A stretch of DNA of 41,780 nt from an uncultured Mycoplasmatota bacterium (GTDB lineage Bacteria; Bacillota_I; Bacilli_A; RF39; UBA660): contig UQRY01000014.1 in NCBI GenBank assembly GCA_900543675.1, positions 1 to 41,780 on the forward strand. The letters are read 5' to 3'. The notes beneath the pieces are model-generated. The model saw only the letters and a program-made list of their open reading frames with translations, had not been told where the DNA came from and did not search any database. Below are positions 16,337 through 26,424 of the stretch, piece by piece (position 1 is the stretch's first letter; each line of letters begins with the position of its first letter). The position numbers were made by a program, and so were the translations under genes.

Positions 16337-19300
16337 ATGTACGTACCATTATATATAAAGACAAATTATTCTTTGTTATCTAGTGTGATTAAAATCGATA
16401 CTTTGATCGAAAGAGCAAAACAAAATCATTTTTCCTCTCTAGCTATCACCGATAACAATATGTTTGGAACAATGGAATTTTATCAAAAGTGTAAGGCTGC
16501 AGGAATTCACGCCATCATCGGTTTAGAAATAGAATTAGAAAATGATATTATCTTATTGTATGCGAAAAATTATTCAGGTTATCAAACATTAATTAAATTA
16601 TCTACAATTCAAAGTGAACGTAAAGTTTCCTTTGATGATATAGAAAATTTTCACGAGGAAGTAATCGCCATTGTACCTTTTGATAGTCATAATTCCTTTG
16701 ATCAAATCCAAAAAATAATCAAAGAGGAGGACTGCTTCTTAGGGTATAAAGATAAACAACAAGAAATAGAAGCTAGAAAGAAAACTTCTCAAGTTGTCTA
16801 CCTCAATAAAACCTTATATTTAGATCCTGAAGAAAATGAATATTTAAAATATTTATATATGATTAGAGATGGTAAGACAATTGCTGAATTTTTAGATTAT
16901 GATTTATTAAATCATGAATTACGACTTGAAGAAGTCTATGAGTATTCGACAAATCAAGGATTATTTCAAACGGAGAAAATTGCTAGCTCTTGTGATTTAG
17001 AATTTCCGCAAGCAGAGTTATTACTTCCAATTTTTGAAACGGGAAAAGAAATGACCTCAGACGAGTACTTAGCCAATTTAGCTAAAGTAGGACTTAATCG
17101 AAGACTAAATGGAGAAGTAAGTGAAGTATACAGTAATCGTTTAATTTACGAGTTGTCTGTCATCGAAAAAATGGGATTTTCTAATTACTTTTTAGTTGTA
17201 TATGACTTTATTAAATATGCGAAAAAAAATAAAATCCTAGTAGGCCCAGGTAGAGGTAGTGGAGCTGGTTCACTTGTTTGTTATTCAATTGGAATAACGG
17301 ATATTGATCCCATAAAATATGATCTTCTTTTTGAACGTTTTTTGAATCCAGAACGAATAAGCATGCCAGATATCGATACCGATTTTCCAGATATTTATCG
17401 AGATAAAGTAATTGATTATGTTGTAGATAAGTATGGAAAAAAACGAGTGAGTGGTATCGTTACATTTGGTACCTTGGCCGCAAAACAAGCCTTACGTGAT
17501 GTCGCAAGAGTCTTAAATGTCCCAAGTTATCAGGTTGATTTGATCACGAAAAGAATCCCTAATTTTACTAAATTAAAACTATTAGATTTTTATCGTCAAG
17601 ACCAAGAGTTAAGGCAACTAATTGATAGCGAGAAAAAACTCCAACTTATGTTTAAAGTTGCTTGTCATATAGAAGGATTTCCAAGACATACCTCATCTCA
17701 TGCTGCTGGAATTGTCATGTGTAAAAAAGACTTAGATGAAGTCATCCCGCTAACCAAAAGTGATGATATGTATCTAACTGGATTTTCTATGGAATACTTA
17801 GAACCATTAGGATTATTAAAAATGGATTTTCTAGGACTTAGAACGTTAACGACGATTATGCATATCATGGAAATGATTGCCGAGAAAGAACATATCCATA
17901 TCGATTTTAATCGCATTCCTCTAGATGACAAAAAAGTATTAACATTATTTCAGAAAGCAGATACGACAGGAATTTTCCAGTTTGAATCAGAAGGAATGAG
18001 AAACTTTTTACGTAATTTAGAGCCAAATAGTTTCGAAGATATTTTCGCAGCGATTGCCTTGTTTAGACCAGGTCCAGCTAGTAATATTGATTCTTATATT
18101 CGTAGAAAAAAAGGCCAAGAAGAAATTACTTACCTAGATCCATCCCTAGAGCCAATTTTAAAAAGTACGAAGGGAATTATCATCTATCAGGAACAGATTA
18201 TGCAAATTGCGAATCAATTAGCGGGATATACCTTAGGAGAAGCGGATATTTTAAGAAAGGCAATGAGCAAAAAGAAAAGTGATGTCTTAAAAAATGAAGA
18301 AGAAAAATTTATTAGACAAAGTGTTGAACGTGGCCACGATAAAGAAATTGCCAAACAGATATTTGATTTAATCTTAAATTTCGCTAATTATGGATTTAAT
18401 CGTTCTCACTCTGTTGCCTATTCTTTAATTGCCTATAAGATGGCTTATCTTAAAGTATACTTCCCTAAATATTTTTACAGTAGTCTTCTAACTTCCGTAA
18501 TTGGTAGTGAAACAAAGACTAAAGAATATATTAACGAAATTAAAGCGAAAAAAATCGCAATCAAAAAGCCATGTATCAACAATAGTGGTAAAGAATATAT
18601 TGTTGAATCTGATGGGATTAGATATCCATTATCAGGAATAAAAAATGTTGGTCTAGTATCGGTAGAAGCGATTATTCAAAATCAGCCTTATACAGATATC
18701 TTTGACTTTGTACAAAAAACAGCGGGAAAAATAAATAGTAAAATTTTAGAATCCTTGATCGATGCTGGTTGCTTTGATGTTTTTGGTTACAATCATAATA
18801 CTCTCCATCACAATCTAGATAGTATTATGAACTATGCAGAATTAGTAAAAGACTTAGATAGTGAATATGTACTAAAACCAGAAATAGAAATAGTAGAAGA
18901 ATACAGTAAAGAATATTTAATTAGTAAAGAAAAAGAATTATTCGGTTTCTATTTAAGTAATCATCCTGTTACCTTTTATAAAGCAAAGTTTCCAAATATT
19001 ATTTCCTTGGATCAAATTCAAAACTATTATAATCAAAGAGTTAATGTCATTATCTTGGTCGATAAAGTACGTACAATAAAAACCAAAAATGGAGATGAGA
19101 TGATGTTTATTTGGGGAAGTGACGAGTATCAAGCGATGGACTTCACTCTTTTCCCTAAAGTATATCAACGTTATCAGAATCTATCGTTACAAAGTAATAT
19201 GATTGTGAAAGTATCCGGTCGAGTAGAGAGAAGATACGACAAATTTCAAATTGTCGTCGATGGCATAGAATGGTTAAATCAACAAAACAAACACGAGTAA
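16337..19300 (+). CDS. dnaE: DNA polymerase III alpha subunit, DnaE type
   Basis: Second C-family replicative polymerase of low-GC Gram-positives, which in Bacillus extends primers before handing over to PolC. GRGSGAGS and PDIDTDF are visible, with catalytic aspartates at about 345 and 347. A helix-hairpin-helix region and a C-terminal OB fold (about 900-985) follow. At 987 residues it is slightly shorter than Bacillus DnaE (about 1115). The N-terminal PHP domain reads VPLYIKTNYSLL where Bacillus has VHLQVHSGYSLL, so its metal histidines are lost and this domain should be inactive. No exonuclease domain is present. Confidence 0.96.
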   Translation: MYVPLYIKTNYSLLSSVIKIDTLIERAKQNHFSSLAITDNNMFGTMEFYQKCKAAGIHAIIGLEIELENDIILLYAKNYSGYQTLIKLSTIQSERKVSFDDIENFHEEVIAIVPFDSHNSFDQIQKIIKEEDCFLGYKDKQQEIEARKKTSQVVYLNKTLYLDPEENEYLKYLYMIRDGKTIAEFLDYDLLNHELRLEEVYEYSTNQGLFQTEKIASSCDLEFPQAELLLPIFETGKEMTSDEYLANLAKVGLNRRLNGEVSEVYSNRLIYELSVIEKMGFSNYFLVVYDFIKYAKKNKILVGPGRGSGAGSLVCYSIGITDIDPIKYDLLFERFLNPERISMPDIDTDFPDIYRDKVIDYVVDKYGKKRVSGIVTFGTLAAKQALRDVARVLNVPSYQVDLITKRIPNFTKLKLLDFYRQDQELRQLIDSEKKLQLMFKVACHIEGFPRHTSSHAAGIVMCKKDLDEVIPLTKSDDMYLTGFSMEYLEPLGLLKMDFLGLRTLTTIMHIMEMIAEKEHIHIDFNRIPLDDKKVLTLFQKADTTGIFQFESEGMRNFLRNLEPNSFEDIFAAIALFRPGPASNIDSYIRRKKGQEEITYLDPSLEPILKSTKGIIIYQEQIMQIANQLAGYTLGEADILRKAMSKKKSDVLKNEEEKFIRQSVERGHDKEIAKQIFDLILNFANYGFNRSHSVAYSLIAYKMAYLKVYFPKYFYSSLLTSVIGSETKTKEYINEIKAKKIAIKKPCINNSGKEYIVESDGIRYPLSGIKNVGLVSVEAIIQNQPYTDIFDFVQKTAGKINSKILESLIDAGCFDVFGYNHNTLHHNLDSIMNYAELVKDLDSEYVLKPEIEIVEEYSKEYLISKEKELFGFYLSNHPVTFYKAKFPNIISLDQIQNYYNQRVNVIILVDKVRTIKTKNGDEMMFIWGSDEYQAMDFTLFPKVYQRYQNLSLQSNMIVKVSGRVERRYDKFQIVVDGIEWLNQQNKHE

Positions 19301-19311
19301 AGGAGTAAAAA

Positions 19312-20805
19312 ATGTCTTATCCAACAGAAGAAGAATATCGTCAAGCTTATCAAAAATGGTGTCAAGAACATCCTGAAAAAACAGGAGCTGACATTCCTCA
19401 AAACACAGTAGTAGAAATAAACGGCAAGTCAATTAGATTAGGAACTAGAATTAATCATATGAAATATTATCCTGAACATTATTCGGATAACATAGAGTTT
19501 TGGCAATCAACTGGTGCACTTGAAGATAAAAATGAACGAATAGAAAGAAAATACCGACAAGCGGCATTAATTTGGAAAAAGGAAAATAAAAAAAATCTTT
19601 CAGAAATGCCCACAAAAGCCTCCGTATATATTAAAGAATTTGGAACAGTAAATATTGGCTATCATCTCAGTGTAATGAGAAGAATATATAGAATGCAAAA
19701 GCAAGGAAAATCATGCGAAGAAAGAAAGCCATTATCCGCCGAACAAATCACTTGGTGGACCGCTGAAGGAATGATTTGGGATAATGTTTGGGCACATAAA
19801 AAGAAAACCAGACCACCTCGTTTTCGTCATCAAGCCCTTTGTAAAGAATTACAAGCTTTAGAAAACGAAAACTATGAATTAGATAATATCTTAGAACAGT
19901 TCTTTATGGATTATGAAACTTTCTGCTTAATTTTAGAAGAAAAACTAAGTAAAAAAATAACCAATAAAAATCTAGAAAACAAAACCATAAAATTATTTTG
20001 TAAGCATAGTGGTTATTCAGAAACTATTTTGACCAATGTAGTCAAATTTAAACAACTTTTTCCTGATGAATCCTTTGAACAAATACTAACGAGAAGTATT
20101 CATGAAAGCACGATAGAAAAAGAAATCCCAGATTGGATTATGGAAAAGTATACGCCATATGTGATAGAAACCTTACAATATTTAAACTTTCCAGTAAGGG
20201 AAATTATCGACTTAATGAAACAGGATATTCTTTCTATAGAAGAAGCGATAACTATCCAAATGATTAATGAAGAAAATAGCCAGAAACAAGATAAAAAATG
20301 GTTAACTATGACCACTCAATACTTAGTAAACTTACTGTTAGAAAATCAAATTACAGTTAGAGAAGAAGTAATAAGTGACTTTTTGATCGAATTGAAAGAA
20401 CATAAACTAACCAATGAAGATATAAAGAAATTAACAGACTTATCTCTTCGTGCGTTCGAAAAAATTAGAATGTTTCAAATGCTTGAAGTAGGATTAGAAA
20501 CGGAAGAAAAGAAAAAAATAGAAAAAATGAGAGAATATCATTTTTCATCAGAGGATATTGAAGAAAGTTATTTTGTCACTTTAAGATTTTATAACGCGAA
20601 AAAGGACAAACAAGAAAAGGATAATTATAGATTAGAATTACTTCGTCAATATATCATTGATTGGCGATATTATTCTCAAGAAGAAAAAAGGCAAATCATT
20701 CAAAATCATCACTTTACGGAAGAAGAAATCGATTATATGAATACTGCCAGACAAAAAATAGATCATACAATATACAAAGTCAAAAAAATAGGGAAAAAGA
20801 GTTGA
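19312..20805 (+). CDS. Unknown helical protein with N-terminal helicase-associated-like repeats
   Basis: A 497-residue protein whose first part shows two related units (about residues 6-70 and 82-160). Each has an aromatic helix (YRQAYQKW; YRQAALIWKK), a basic central stretch and an ending like FWQSTGALED or ITWWTAEGMIWD. This layout recalls the short 'helicase-associated' repeats found after some phage and plasmid helicases; I infer nucleic-acid binding at low confidence. The remaining 330 residues are strongly helical, charged and without a motif I know. AAAGGAG gives a firm start 11 bases after dnaE, so it is probably co-transcribed with the polymerase. Confidence 0.6.
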   Translation: MSYPTEEEYRQAYQKWCQEHPEKTGADIPQNTVVEINGKSIRLGTRINHMKYYPEHYSDNIEFWQSTGALEDKNERIERKYRQAALIWKKENKKNLSEMPTKASVYIKEFGTVNIGYHLSVMRRIYRMQKQGKSCEERKPLSAEQITWWTAEGMIWDNVWAHKKKTRPPRFRHQALCKELQALENENYELDNILEQFFMDYETFCLILEEKLSKKITNKNLENKTIKLFCKHSGYSETILTNVVKFKQLFPDESFEQILTRSIHESTIEKEIPDWIMEKYTPYVIETLQYLNFPVREIIDLMKQDILSIEEAITIQMINEENSQKQDKKWLTMTTQYLVNLLLENQITVREEVISDFLIELKEHKLTNEDIKKLTDLSLRAFEKIRMFQMLEVGLETEEKKKIEKMREYHFSSEDIEESYFVTLRFYNAKKDKQEKDNYRLELLRQYIIDWRYYSQEEKRQIIQNHHFTEEEIDYMNTARQKIDHTIYKVKKIGKKS

Positions 20806-20843
20806 AAAACTAAAGAAGAAAACTTTCCAAAATAGGGATAGTA

Positions 20844-20852
20844 TGTTATATT
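20844..20852 (+). promoter_or_regulatory. Extended -10 promoter before the 20879 gene
   Basis: TGTTATATT: TG, one base, then TATATT at 20847-20852, about 30 bases before the gene. The -35 is unclear. Confidence 0.45.
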
Positions 20853-20878
20853 TATATATATGATGAGGATGTGGGTAT

Positions 20879-21712
20879 ATGAAATTAACATTTGAAACAA
20901 ACGACTATCTGCTAACCTGGAATTTATTATACGGAGCTTCTATTTCACCTAAAATTCATGCCGCTAAGCAAAAATTATGGTCTGCCTATAAAAAACAATA
21001 CAATGCTGGTATGAAAGATAAAGATGAAATGCTTCAAGATATCAAAAATTACATTCCTGATGATGATACTTTATACAATTTAATATTCGAAACAGACGTA
21101 TTTGAAACACTAAAGAAAAGTGCTGAAAAACATCGTCTAACCTTGATGAAAGTATGGGATGAAAAGAAAAAAGAAATCAATCAATATTTAAAAGAAATCT
21201 TACGTTTTCCACTAGCAGATAATTATAATATATTAGTTCTTTGTCCTGAAATGGATAGCGTTCTAATCTCTAAAACGACAAAAACCAGTATTGGCTGGGG
21301 ATTCAAAAAAGATACCGAAGACCAATATATGGCTCTTTCTAATATTTTATATACATTAATTAAAAATGAGGTTGGAGACTTTGAAAAAGAATATAAAGAA
21401 ATTGTTCAAGCTATCTTAGAATTAGCGATTCACAATGAACTTTATACGAGACTAGTAAATAACTCCAATTATCTAGAAGGGGATCATACCTTGATGTATT
21501 TAAAACGTCAGATCTATCCTTATTGGTTAATGTATCTAGGGTGTGATAGGGAAGATATGACTCATTATATGATGCGAGATAAAATCGCTTTTGATATCGA
21601 TAATTATACGATGGAGACCGCACTAAAAAAAGTAGACTTATATGAGTTTATTCGTTTTTGTATAAAAAATCAAAAACATATTATACGAATTAATAATTTA
21701 GAAATAATATAG
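20879..21712 (+). CDS. Unknown soluble protein, 277 residues
   Basis: No family recognised. The protein is soluble and helical, with YNILVLCPEMDSV near residue 116 suggesting a buried beta-strand, then GWGFKKDTEDQYMALS. A helix ILELAIHNELYTRL near residues 180-193 contains an HNE sequence but not the HExxH protease motif. The start at 20879 follows GAGG at about 20865-20868. It sits directly upstream of polC, separated by a hairpin at 21711-21734, so it may influence or share polC expression. Confidence 0.7.
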   Translation: MKLTFETNDYLLTWNLLYGASISPKIHAAKQKLWSAYKKQYNAGMKDKDEMLQDIKNYIPDDDTLYNLIFETDVFETLKKSAEKHRLTLMKVWDEKKKEINQYLKEILRFPLADNYNILVLCPEMDSVLISKTTKTSIGWGFKKDTEDQYMALSNILYTLIKNEVGDFEKEYKEIVQAILELAIHNELYTRLVNNSNYLEGDHTLMYLKRQIYPYWLMYLGCDREDMTHYMMRDKIAFDIDNYTMETALKKVDLYEFIRFCIKNQKHIIRINNLEII

Positions 21713-21734
21713 ATTTCATTCATAGTGAAATCTA
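21711..21734 (+). promoter_or_regulatory. Hairpin between the 20879 gene and polC
   Basis: AGATTTCAT (21711-21719) pairs with GTGAAATCT (21725-21733), nine pairs with one T-G, loop TCATA, followed by ATTTTAATAG. The T-run is too weak for an efficient terminator; partial attenuation or RNA processing ahead of polC is plausible. Confidence 0.45.
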
Positions 21735-21754
21735 TTTTAATAGGGGGAAGAAGT

Positions 21755-24700
21755 ATGACAGAAGATAAAATAACCATTTTATTTGAACAACTAAAACTAA
21801 CAGATGAAGAAAAAAGTCATTTTCAAGGATTGTCATTAGAAAAAGTACTTGTGAATCCCAGAAATAATTGTTGGACTTTTCTTTTAGGTAGTGAAGAAAT
21901 CTTACCAGTAGAAGATTATCAATTATTAAAAGAAAAAGGGGAGAAGGCATTCGAGCATATTAAACAAGTTTTCTTTAAAATTAATCCGCATCATCCATCA
22001 CTAGACTATTTACCTAACTACTATAAGCAAGTATTAAATGAAGTGAAAGATGTTTTAATATTTGCTCCTGCTTTCGAAGAAAATTTAATTGAACAAGATG
22101 GTGAATACAAGATTGAAGTGACGAATTCAGAAGAAGAAAGAGAAGTACATACCTTCTTACCAAAATTAAATTATCTATTAAGTTTAGCTGGTTTTCCTTA
22201 TGAATTAACCACTTGTCTTAACGAAGAAAAAAAAGAACTAGTTCGTCAAGAAATTAAAGAAGAATTAAATGAAGCAATGACTACCATCCCACCAGTCGTC
22301 GAAGTAGAAAAACCTGCTGTTGAGAAGAAAAGTTACACCGATAATGGAGAAAAGAAAACCTATCGTCGTCCTGCTAAAAAAGAGGATGATCCTAATGTGA
22401 TATTGGGTCGCAAAATTGGAGATAAGCCAATATCGATGAAAAGTATTGTTGGAGAAAGCGATAATATCACAGTAGAAGGATATGTTTTTGGCGTCGATTA
22501 CTTTGAGTCAAGTAAAACAGATTTTAAAATCATTACTTTAAAATTAACCGATTATAGTGATAGTATTTATGCTAAAGTTTTTGTTCGTGGTGACGAAGAA
22601 TATGCTCGTCTTTCCAAAGAGTTAAAAACAGGAAAATGGTTTATCATTAGAGGATATACAAAAAACGATCAATTCTCTAAAGAATTAGTATTGAATGTAC
22701 GAGATATTTGTGTTTTAGAACGTCAAGTAGAAGAAGTAAAAGATACTTATCCAGAAAAAAGAGTAGAGTTACATGCCCATACGATGATGAGTCAGATGGA
22801 TGGTGTAGTTGATGAAATTAAATTAGTGAAACAAGCAATGAAGTGGGGACATCGAGGAATCGCGATTACGGATCATAATGGCTGTCAAGCTTTTCCCCAT
22901 GTCTACAATACAGTAACCGATTATAATAAAGGAAAAGAAGAACAAGATAAGTTTAAAGCGATCTATGGAACGGAACTTACCTTAATTGATGATAGTGTCG
23001 ATATCGTTATTCGTGGAGATGACCGAGACCTACTCACAACTACCTATGTTGTTTTCGATTTTGAAACAACTGGATTTAATGCAGGTGGAGAAGATACGAT
23101 TATCGAAATTGGTGCGGTAAAAATAAAAAATGGCGAAATTATCGAACGCTTTGATGAACTCGTTAATCCTGGTAAACCATTAAGTGCCAAAATCACTGAA
23201 GTTACCAATATTACGGATCAGATGTTAATTGGTAAAGATAACGAAGAGAATGCTGTTCGCCGTTTTATTGAATGGTACGGTGACTTACCTATGGTTGCGC
23301 ATAATGCGAAGTTTGATACTTCTTTTCTAGAAATGGCCATAAAAAAATATGGATTTAAGAAATTGACCAATCCTATCATCGATACTCTTGAACTCTCTAG
23401 AACATTAGATACTAACTATGCTCGTCATAGTTTGAGTGCTTTGGTCAAACGATACGATGTACCATGGGACGAAGATGCCCATCACCGTGCGGATTACGAT
23501 GCGGAAGGAACTGCCTTGGTTTTTCACAAAATGTTAAAGAAATTAAGTGACAGAAACTTTGAAACTATCGCCGACTTAAACAATTTAGTCTCTAAAGAAG
23601 AAATTCATAAATATGGACGTAGTTATCATGTGAATCTACTAGCGAAAAATAAAACGGGTTTAAAAAACTTGTTTAAAATTATTAGTCTAGCCAATACAAA
23701 ATATCTCTATAAAACGCCAAGAATCTTACGTAGTGAAATCGAAAACCATCGCGAAGGACTACTAGTAGGAAGTGGTTGTTATGAAAGTGAAGTATTTAGA
23801 GAAGCAAGAAGTAAAGCCGATGAAGAGTTAACCAACATTATCAATTTTTATGACTATGTCGAAGTTCAACCACCAGAGTGTTATGATCATTTAATTCAAA
23901 TGCATGATTTTGATAATGAGGAACAATTATTAGAAAATATAAAGAAAGTAATTCGAGTAACTAAAGATAGTGGTAAGTTAATCGTCGCAACAGGGGATGT
24001 TCACCACTTAAAACGAGAAGACAAAATATATCGTGAAATTATCGTCAATCAAAAAGTACCAGGTGGAGGTAGACATCCACTTGCGAAAAGTGATATTACT
24101 GAAATTCCAAGTAATCATTTCCGAACGACCGACGAAATGATGGAAGATTTTGCTTTCCTAGATGAAGAAGTAAGAAAAGAGATTATAATTACGAATCCGA
24201 ATAAAATTTTGGATATGGTAGAAGAAATCGAAGTAATTATCGATACTGGTGGTATCCCTTTTTCTCCAGCTATTGATCGAAGTGTAGAAACAGTAACAGA
24301 ATTAGTATATACAAAGGCTTCTTCTTGGTATGGAGATCCATTACCATTCAATATCGAAGAGCGAATTGCGAAAGAATTATATGGTGATCTATTAATTGAT
24401 GTTATCAAAAAAGAGGTAGCAAAGAAAGATCTTAGTGAAGAAGAAGCAGAAAAAGAACTATATCGTCGCCTACATGAAGTAATTATAACCGGATTCGATC
24501 AAGTAAAAGATCTCGTTTGGACAGACTTAAAAGAAAATGATCCAGAATTAACCGATGCCGATCGGGAAAAAACATTAAAAAAGAAATTGGGTGGTGTCAT
24601 CGGTGGAGGTTTCGACGTTATCTATCTGATTGCTCAAAAATTAGTTAAACACTCGAATGATGATGGTTATCTTGTTGGTTCACGTGGTTCGGTAGGATCA

Positions 24701-26392
24701 AGTTTCGTAGCGACAATGATGGGAATTACTGAAGTTAATCCGCTTCCTGCTCATTATTTATGTCGTAATGAAGAATGTAAATATTCTGAATTTATCAACG
24801 AAAATGGAGAAGCTTACGGTAAAGAATATTCAAGTGGATACGATTTACCAGATAAAATTTGTCCTAAATGTGGTAAACCACTAGGAAAAGAAGGACAAGA
24901 CATGCCATTTGCGACCTTCCTTGGGTTCAATGCCGATAAAGTTCCCGATATTGACTTAAACTTCTCTGGAGAATATCAATGGAAAGCCCATGAGTATACG
25001 AAAGTATTATTCGGTGTTGATAATGTATATCGTGCAGGAACAATTGGTACCGTTGCCGAAAAAACAGCCTTTGGTTATGTAAAAGGATATCTCGAAGAAC
25101 ATGGAATTACCAATATGCGTACTGCAGAGATCGAACGCTTAGCCTTAGGTTGTACTGGAGTTAAACGGACGACAGGTCAACATCCAGGTGGTATTGTCGT
25201 TATTCCAGGATATATGGATGTCTTTGATTTTACTCCATTCCAGTATCCGGCTGATGATCCGACAAGTTTATGGCGGACGACCCACTTCGATTACCATGCC
25301 ATCGATCAAGATGTCTTAAAACTAGATATACTCGGACACGATGATCCGACCGTATTAAGAATGCTTCAAGACTTATCAGGAATCGATGTGACCACGCTAC
25401 CAATCAGTGATGAAAAAGTACTAAGTTTACTTCGTAGTCCTGAAGCATTAGGCGTAACTGAAGAACAAATTATGTGTCCGACTGGAACATTAGGTCTACC
25501 GGAAATGGGAACAAAATTCGTTATCAACATGTTAGTAGAAACCAAGCCAAAAACTTTCTCTGAATTAGTAAAAATATCTGGTCTATCACACGGAACTGAT
25601 GTTTGGGCGGGGAATGCTAGTGAACTAATTGAAAATAATGTTGTCCCATTCAAGGAAGTTATCGGTTGTCGTGATGATATCATGGTCAACTTAATGAACT
25701 GGGGAATGGAGCCAAAACGAGCTTTCAAAATTATGGAATTTGTTCGTAAAGGAAAAGCTAGTAAAGATCCTGAGACTTGGAAGGGAATGGCTGAAGACAT
25801 GAAAAAAGCGAATGTTCCTGATTGGTATATTGAGTCATGTCGGAAAATCAAATACATGTTCCCGAAAGCCCATGCTTGTGCTTATGTTATGTCAGCTTTA
25901 CGAATCGCTTGGTTCAAAGTCTATCAACCTAACCGTTATTATGCCGCTTATTTCTCAGTAAGAGAAAGTGATTTTGATATCGAATGCATGATGAAAGGGT
26001 ATAATTCAATTAGAAAGAGAATTGAAGATTTAACAGAGAAAGGGTTCGAAGCGACCAATAAAGAAACCAATATTTTAGAATGTTTAAAGAATGCTTTAGA
26101 AGCAAGTGCTCGAGGAATAAAATTTGGTTCTATTGATATTTATAAAAGTGATGCTGAGCGATTTAAAATCGATGAAGAAGATGAAATGACGTTGATTCCA
26201 CCATTCCGCTGTATTGATGGTCTAGGAGGAGCAGTAGCTAGTGGTATTGTAAAAGAACGAGAAGAAAAAGCCTTTTTAAGTATCGAAGATTTACAAAAAC
26301 GTGCCAAAGTATCCGCAACATTAATCGATAAAATGAAAATGATGGGGATATTAAATGATTTACCAGAATCTAGTCAGATGACGCTATTTTAA
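21755..26392 (+). CDS. polC: DNA polymerase III PolC
   Basis: Main replicative polymerase with built-in 3'-5' proofreading. The start is taken as the ATG at 21755, with GGGGGAAG just upstream, in preference to the in-frame GTG 30 bases earlier; this gives 1545 residues. Domains in order: N-terminal domain; OB fold (about 225-330); PHP with intact HAHTMMSQMDG (about 340) and TDHNG; DEDDh exonuclease inserted in PHP (FDFETTG about 434, HNAKFDTSF, HRADYD); polymerase with GSRGSVGSS, a four-cysteine zinc site (CRNEEC, CPKC) and PDIDLNFSG (about 1064). The protein is complete. Confidence 0.97.
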   Translation: MTEDKITILFEQLKLTDEEKSHFQGLSLEKVLVNPRNNCWTFLLGSEEILPVEDYQLLKEKGEKAFEHIKQVFFKINPHHPSLDYLPNYYKQVLNEVKDVLIFAPAFEENLIEQDGEYKIEVTNSEEEREVHTFLPKLNYLLSLAGFPYELTTCLNEEKKELVRQEIKEELNEAMTTIPPVVEVEKPAVEKKSYTDNGEKKTYRRPAKKEDDPNVILGRKIGDKPISMKSIVGESDNITVEGYVFGVDYFESSKTDFKIITLKLTDYSDSIYAKVFVRGDEEYARLSKELKTGKWFIIRGYTKNDQFSKELVLNVRDICVLERQVEEVKDTYPEKRVELHAHTMMSQMDGVVDEIKLVKQAMKWGHRGIAITDHNGCQAFPHVYNTVTDYNKGKEEQDKFKAIYGTELTLIDDSVDIVIRGDDRDLLTTTYVVFDFETTGFNAGGEDTIIEIGAVKIKNGEIIERFDELVNPGKPLSAKITEVTNITDQMLIGKDNEENAVRRFIEWYGDLPMVAHNAKFDTSFLEMAIKKYGFKKLTNPIIDTLELSRTLDTNYARHSLSALVKRYDVPWDEDAHHRADYDAEGTALVFHKMLKKLSDRNFETIADLNNLVSKEEIHKYGRSYHVNLLAKNKTGLKNLFKIISLANTKYLYKTPRILRSEIENHREGLLVGSGCYESEVFREARSKADEELTNIINFYDYVEVQPPECYDHLIQMHDFDNEEQLLENIKKVIRVTKDSGKLIVATGDVHHLKREDKIYREIIVNQKVPGGGRHPLAKSDITEIPSNHFRTTDEMMEDFAFLDEEVRKEIIITNPNKILDMVEEIEVIIDTGGIPFSPAIDRSVETVTELVYTKASSWYGDPLPFNIEERIAKELYGDLLIDVIKKEVAKKDLSEEEAEKELYRRLHEVIITGFDQVKDLVWTDLKENDPELTDADREKTLKKKLGGVIGGGFDVIYLIAQKLVKHSNDDGYLVGSRGSVGSSFVATMMGITEVNPLPAHYLCRNEECKYSEFINENGEAYGKEYSSGYDLPDKICPKCGKPLGKEGQDMPFATFLGFNADKVPDIDLNFSGEYQWKAHEYTKVLFGVDNVYRAGTIGTVAEKTAFGYVKGYLEEHGITNMRTAEIERLALGCTGVKRTTGQHPGGIVVIPGYMDVFDFTPFQYPADDPTSLWRTTHFDYHAIDQDVLKLDILGHDDPTVLRMLQDLSGIDVTTLPISDEKVLSLLRSPEALGVTEEQIMCPTGTLGLPEMGTKFVINMLVETKPKTFSELVKISGLSHGTDVWAGNASELIENNVVPFKEVIGCRDDIMVNLMNWGMEPKRAFKIMEFVRKGKASKDPETWKGMAEDMKKANVPDWYIESCRKIKYMFPKAHACAYVMSALRIAWFKVYQPNRYYAAYFSVRESDFDIECMMKGYNSIRKRIEDLTEKGFEATNKETNILECLKNALEASARGIKFGSIDIYKSDAERFKIDEEDEMTLIPPFRCIDGLGGAVASGIVKEREEKAFLSIEDLQKRAKVSATLIDKMKMMGILNDLPESSQMTLF

Positions 26393-26424
26393 AAATATAC
26401 AACAAAACAAAGAAGGTGAAGAAG

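Noticed and set aside
21411..21623. 70-residue minus-strand frame inside the 20879 gene
   Set aside because: Antisense shadow without start signals; the plus-strand gene has a supported start and context.
24115..24408. 97-residue minus-strand frame inside polC
   Set aside because: Antisense shadow with low-complexity Ser/Ile composition and no start signal.
25366..25857. 163-residue minus-strand frame inside polC
   Set aside because: It lies wholly antisense to a highly conserved polymerase region, has no ribosome-binding site and shows no recognisable motif; a shadow of the polC codon pattern.
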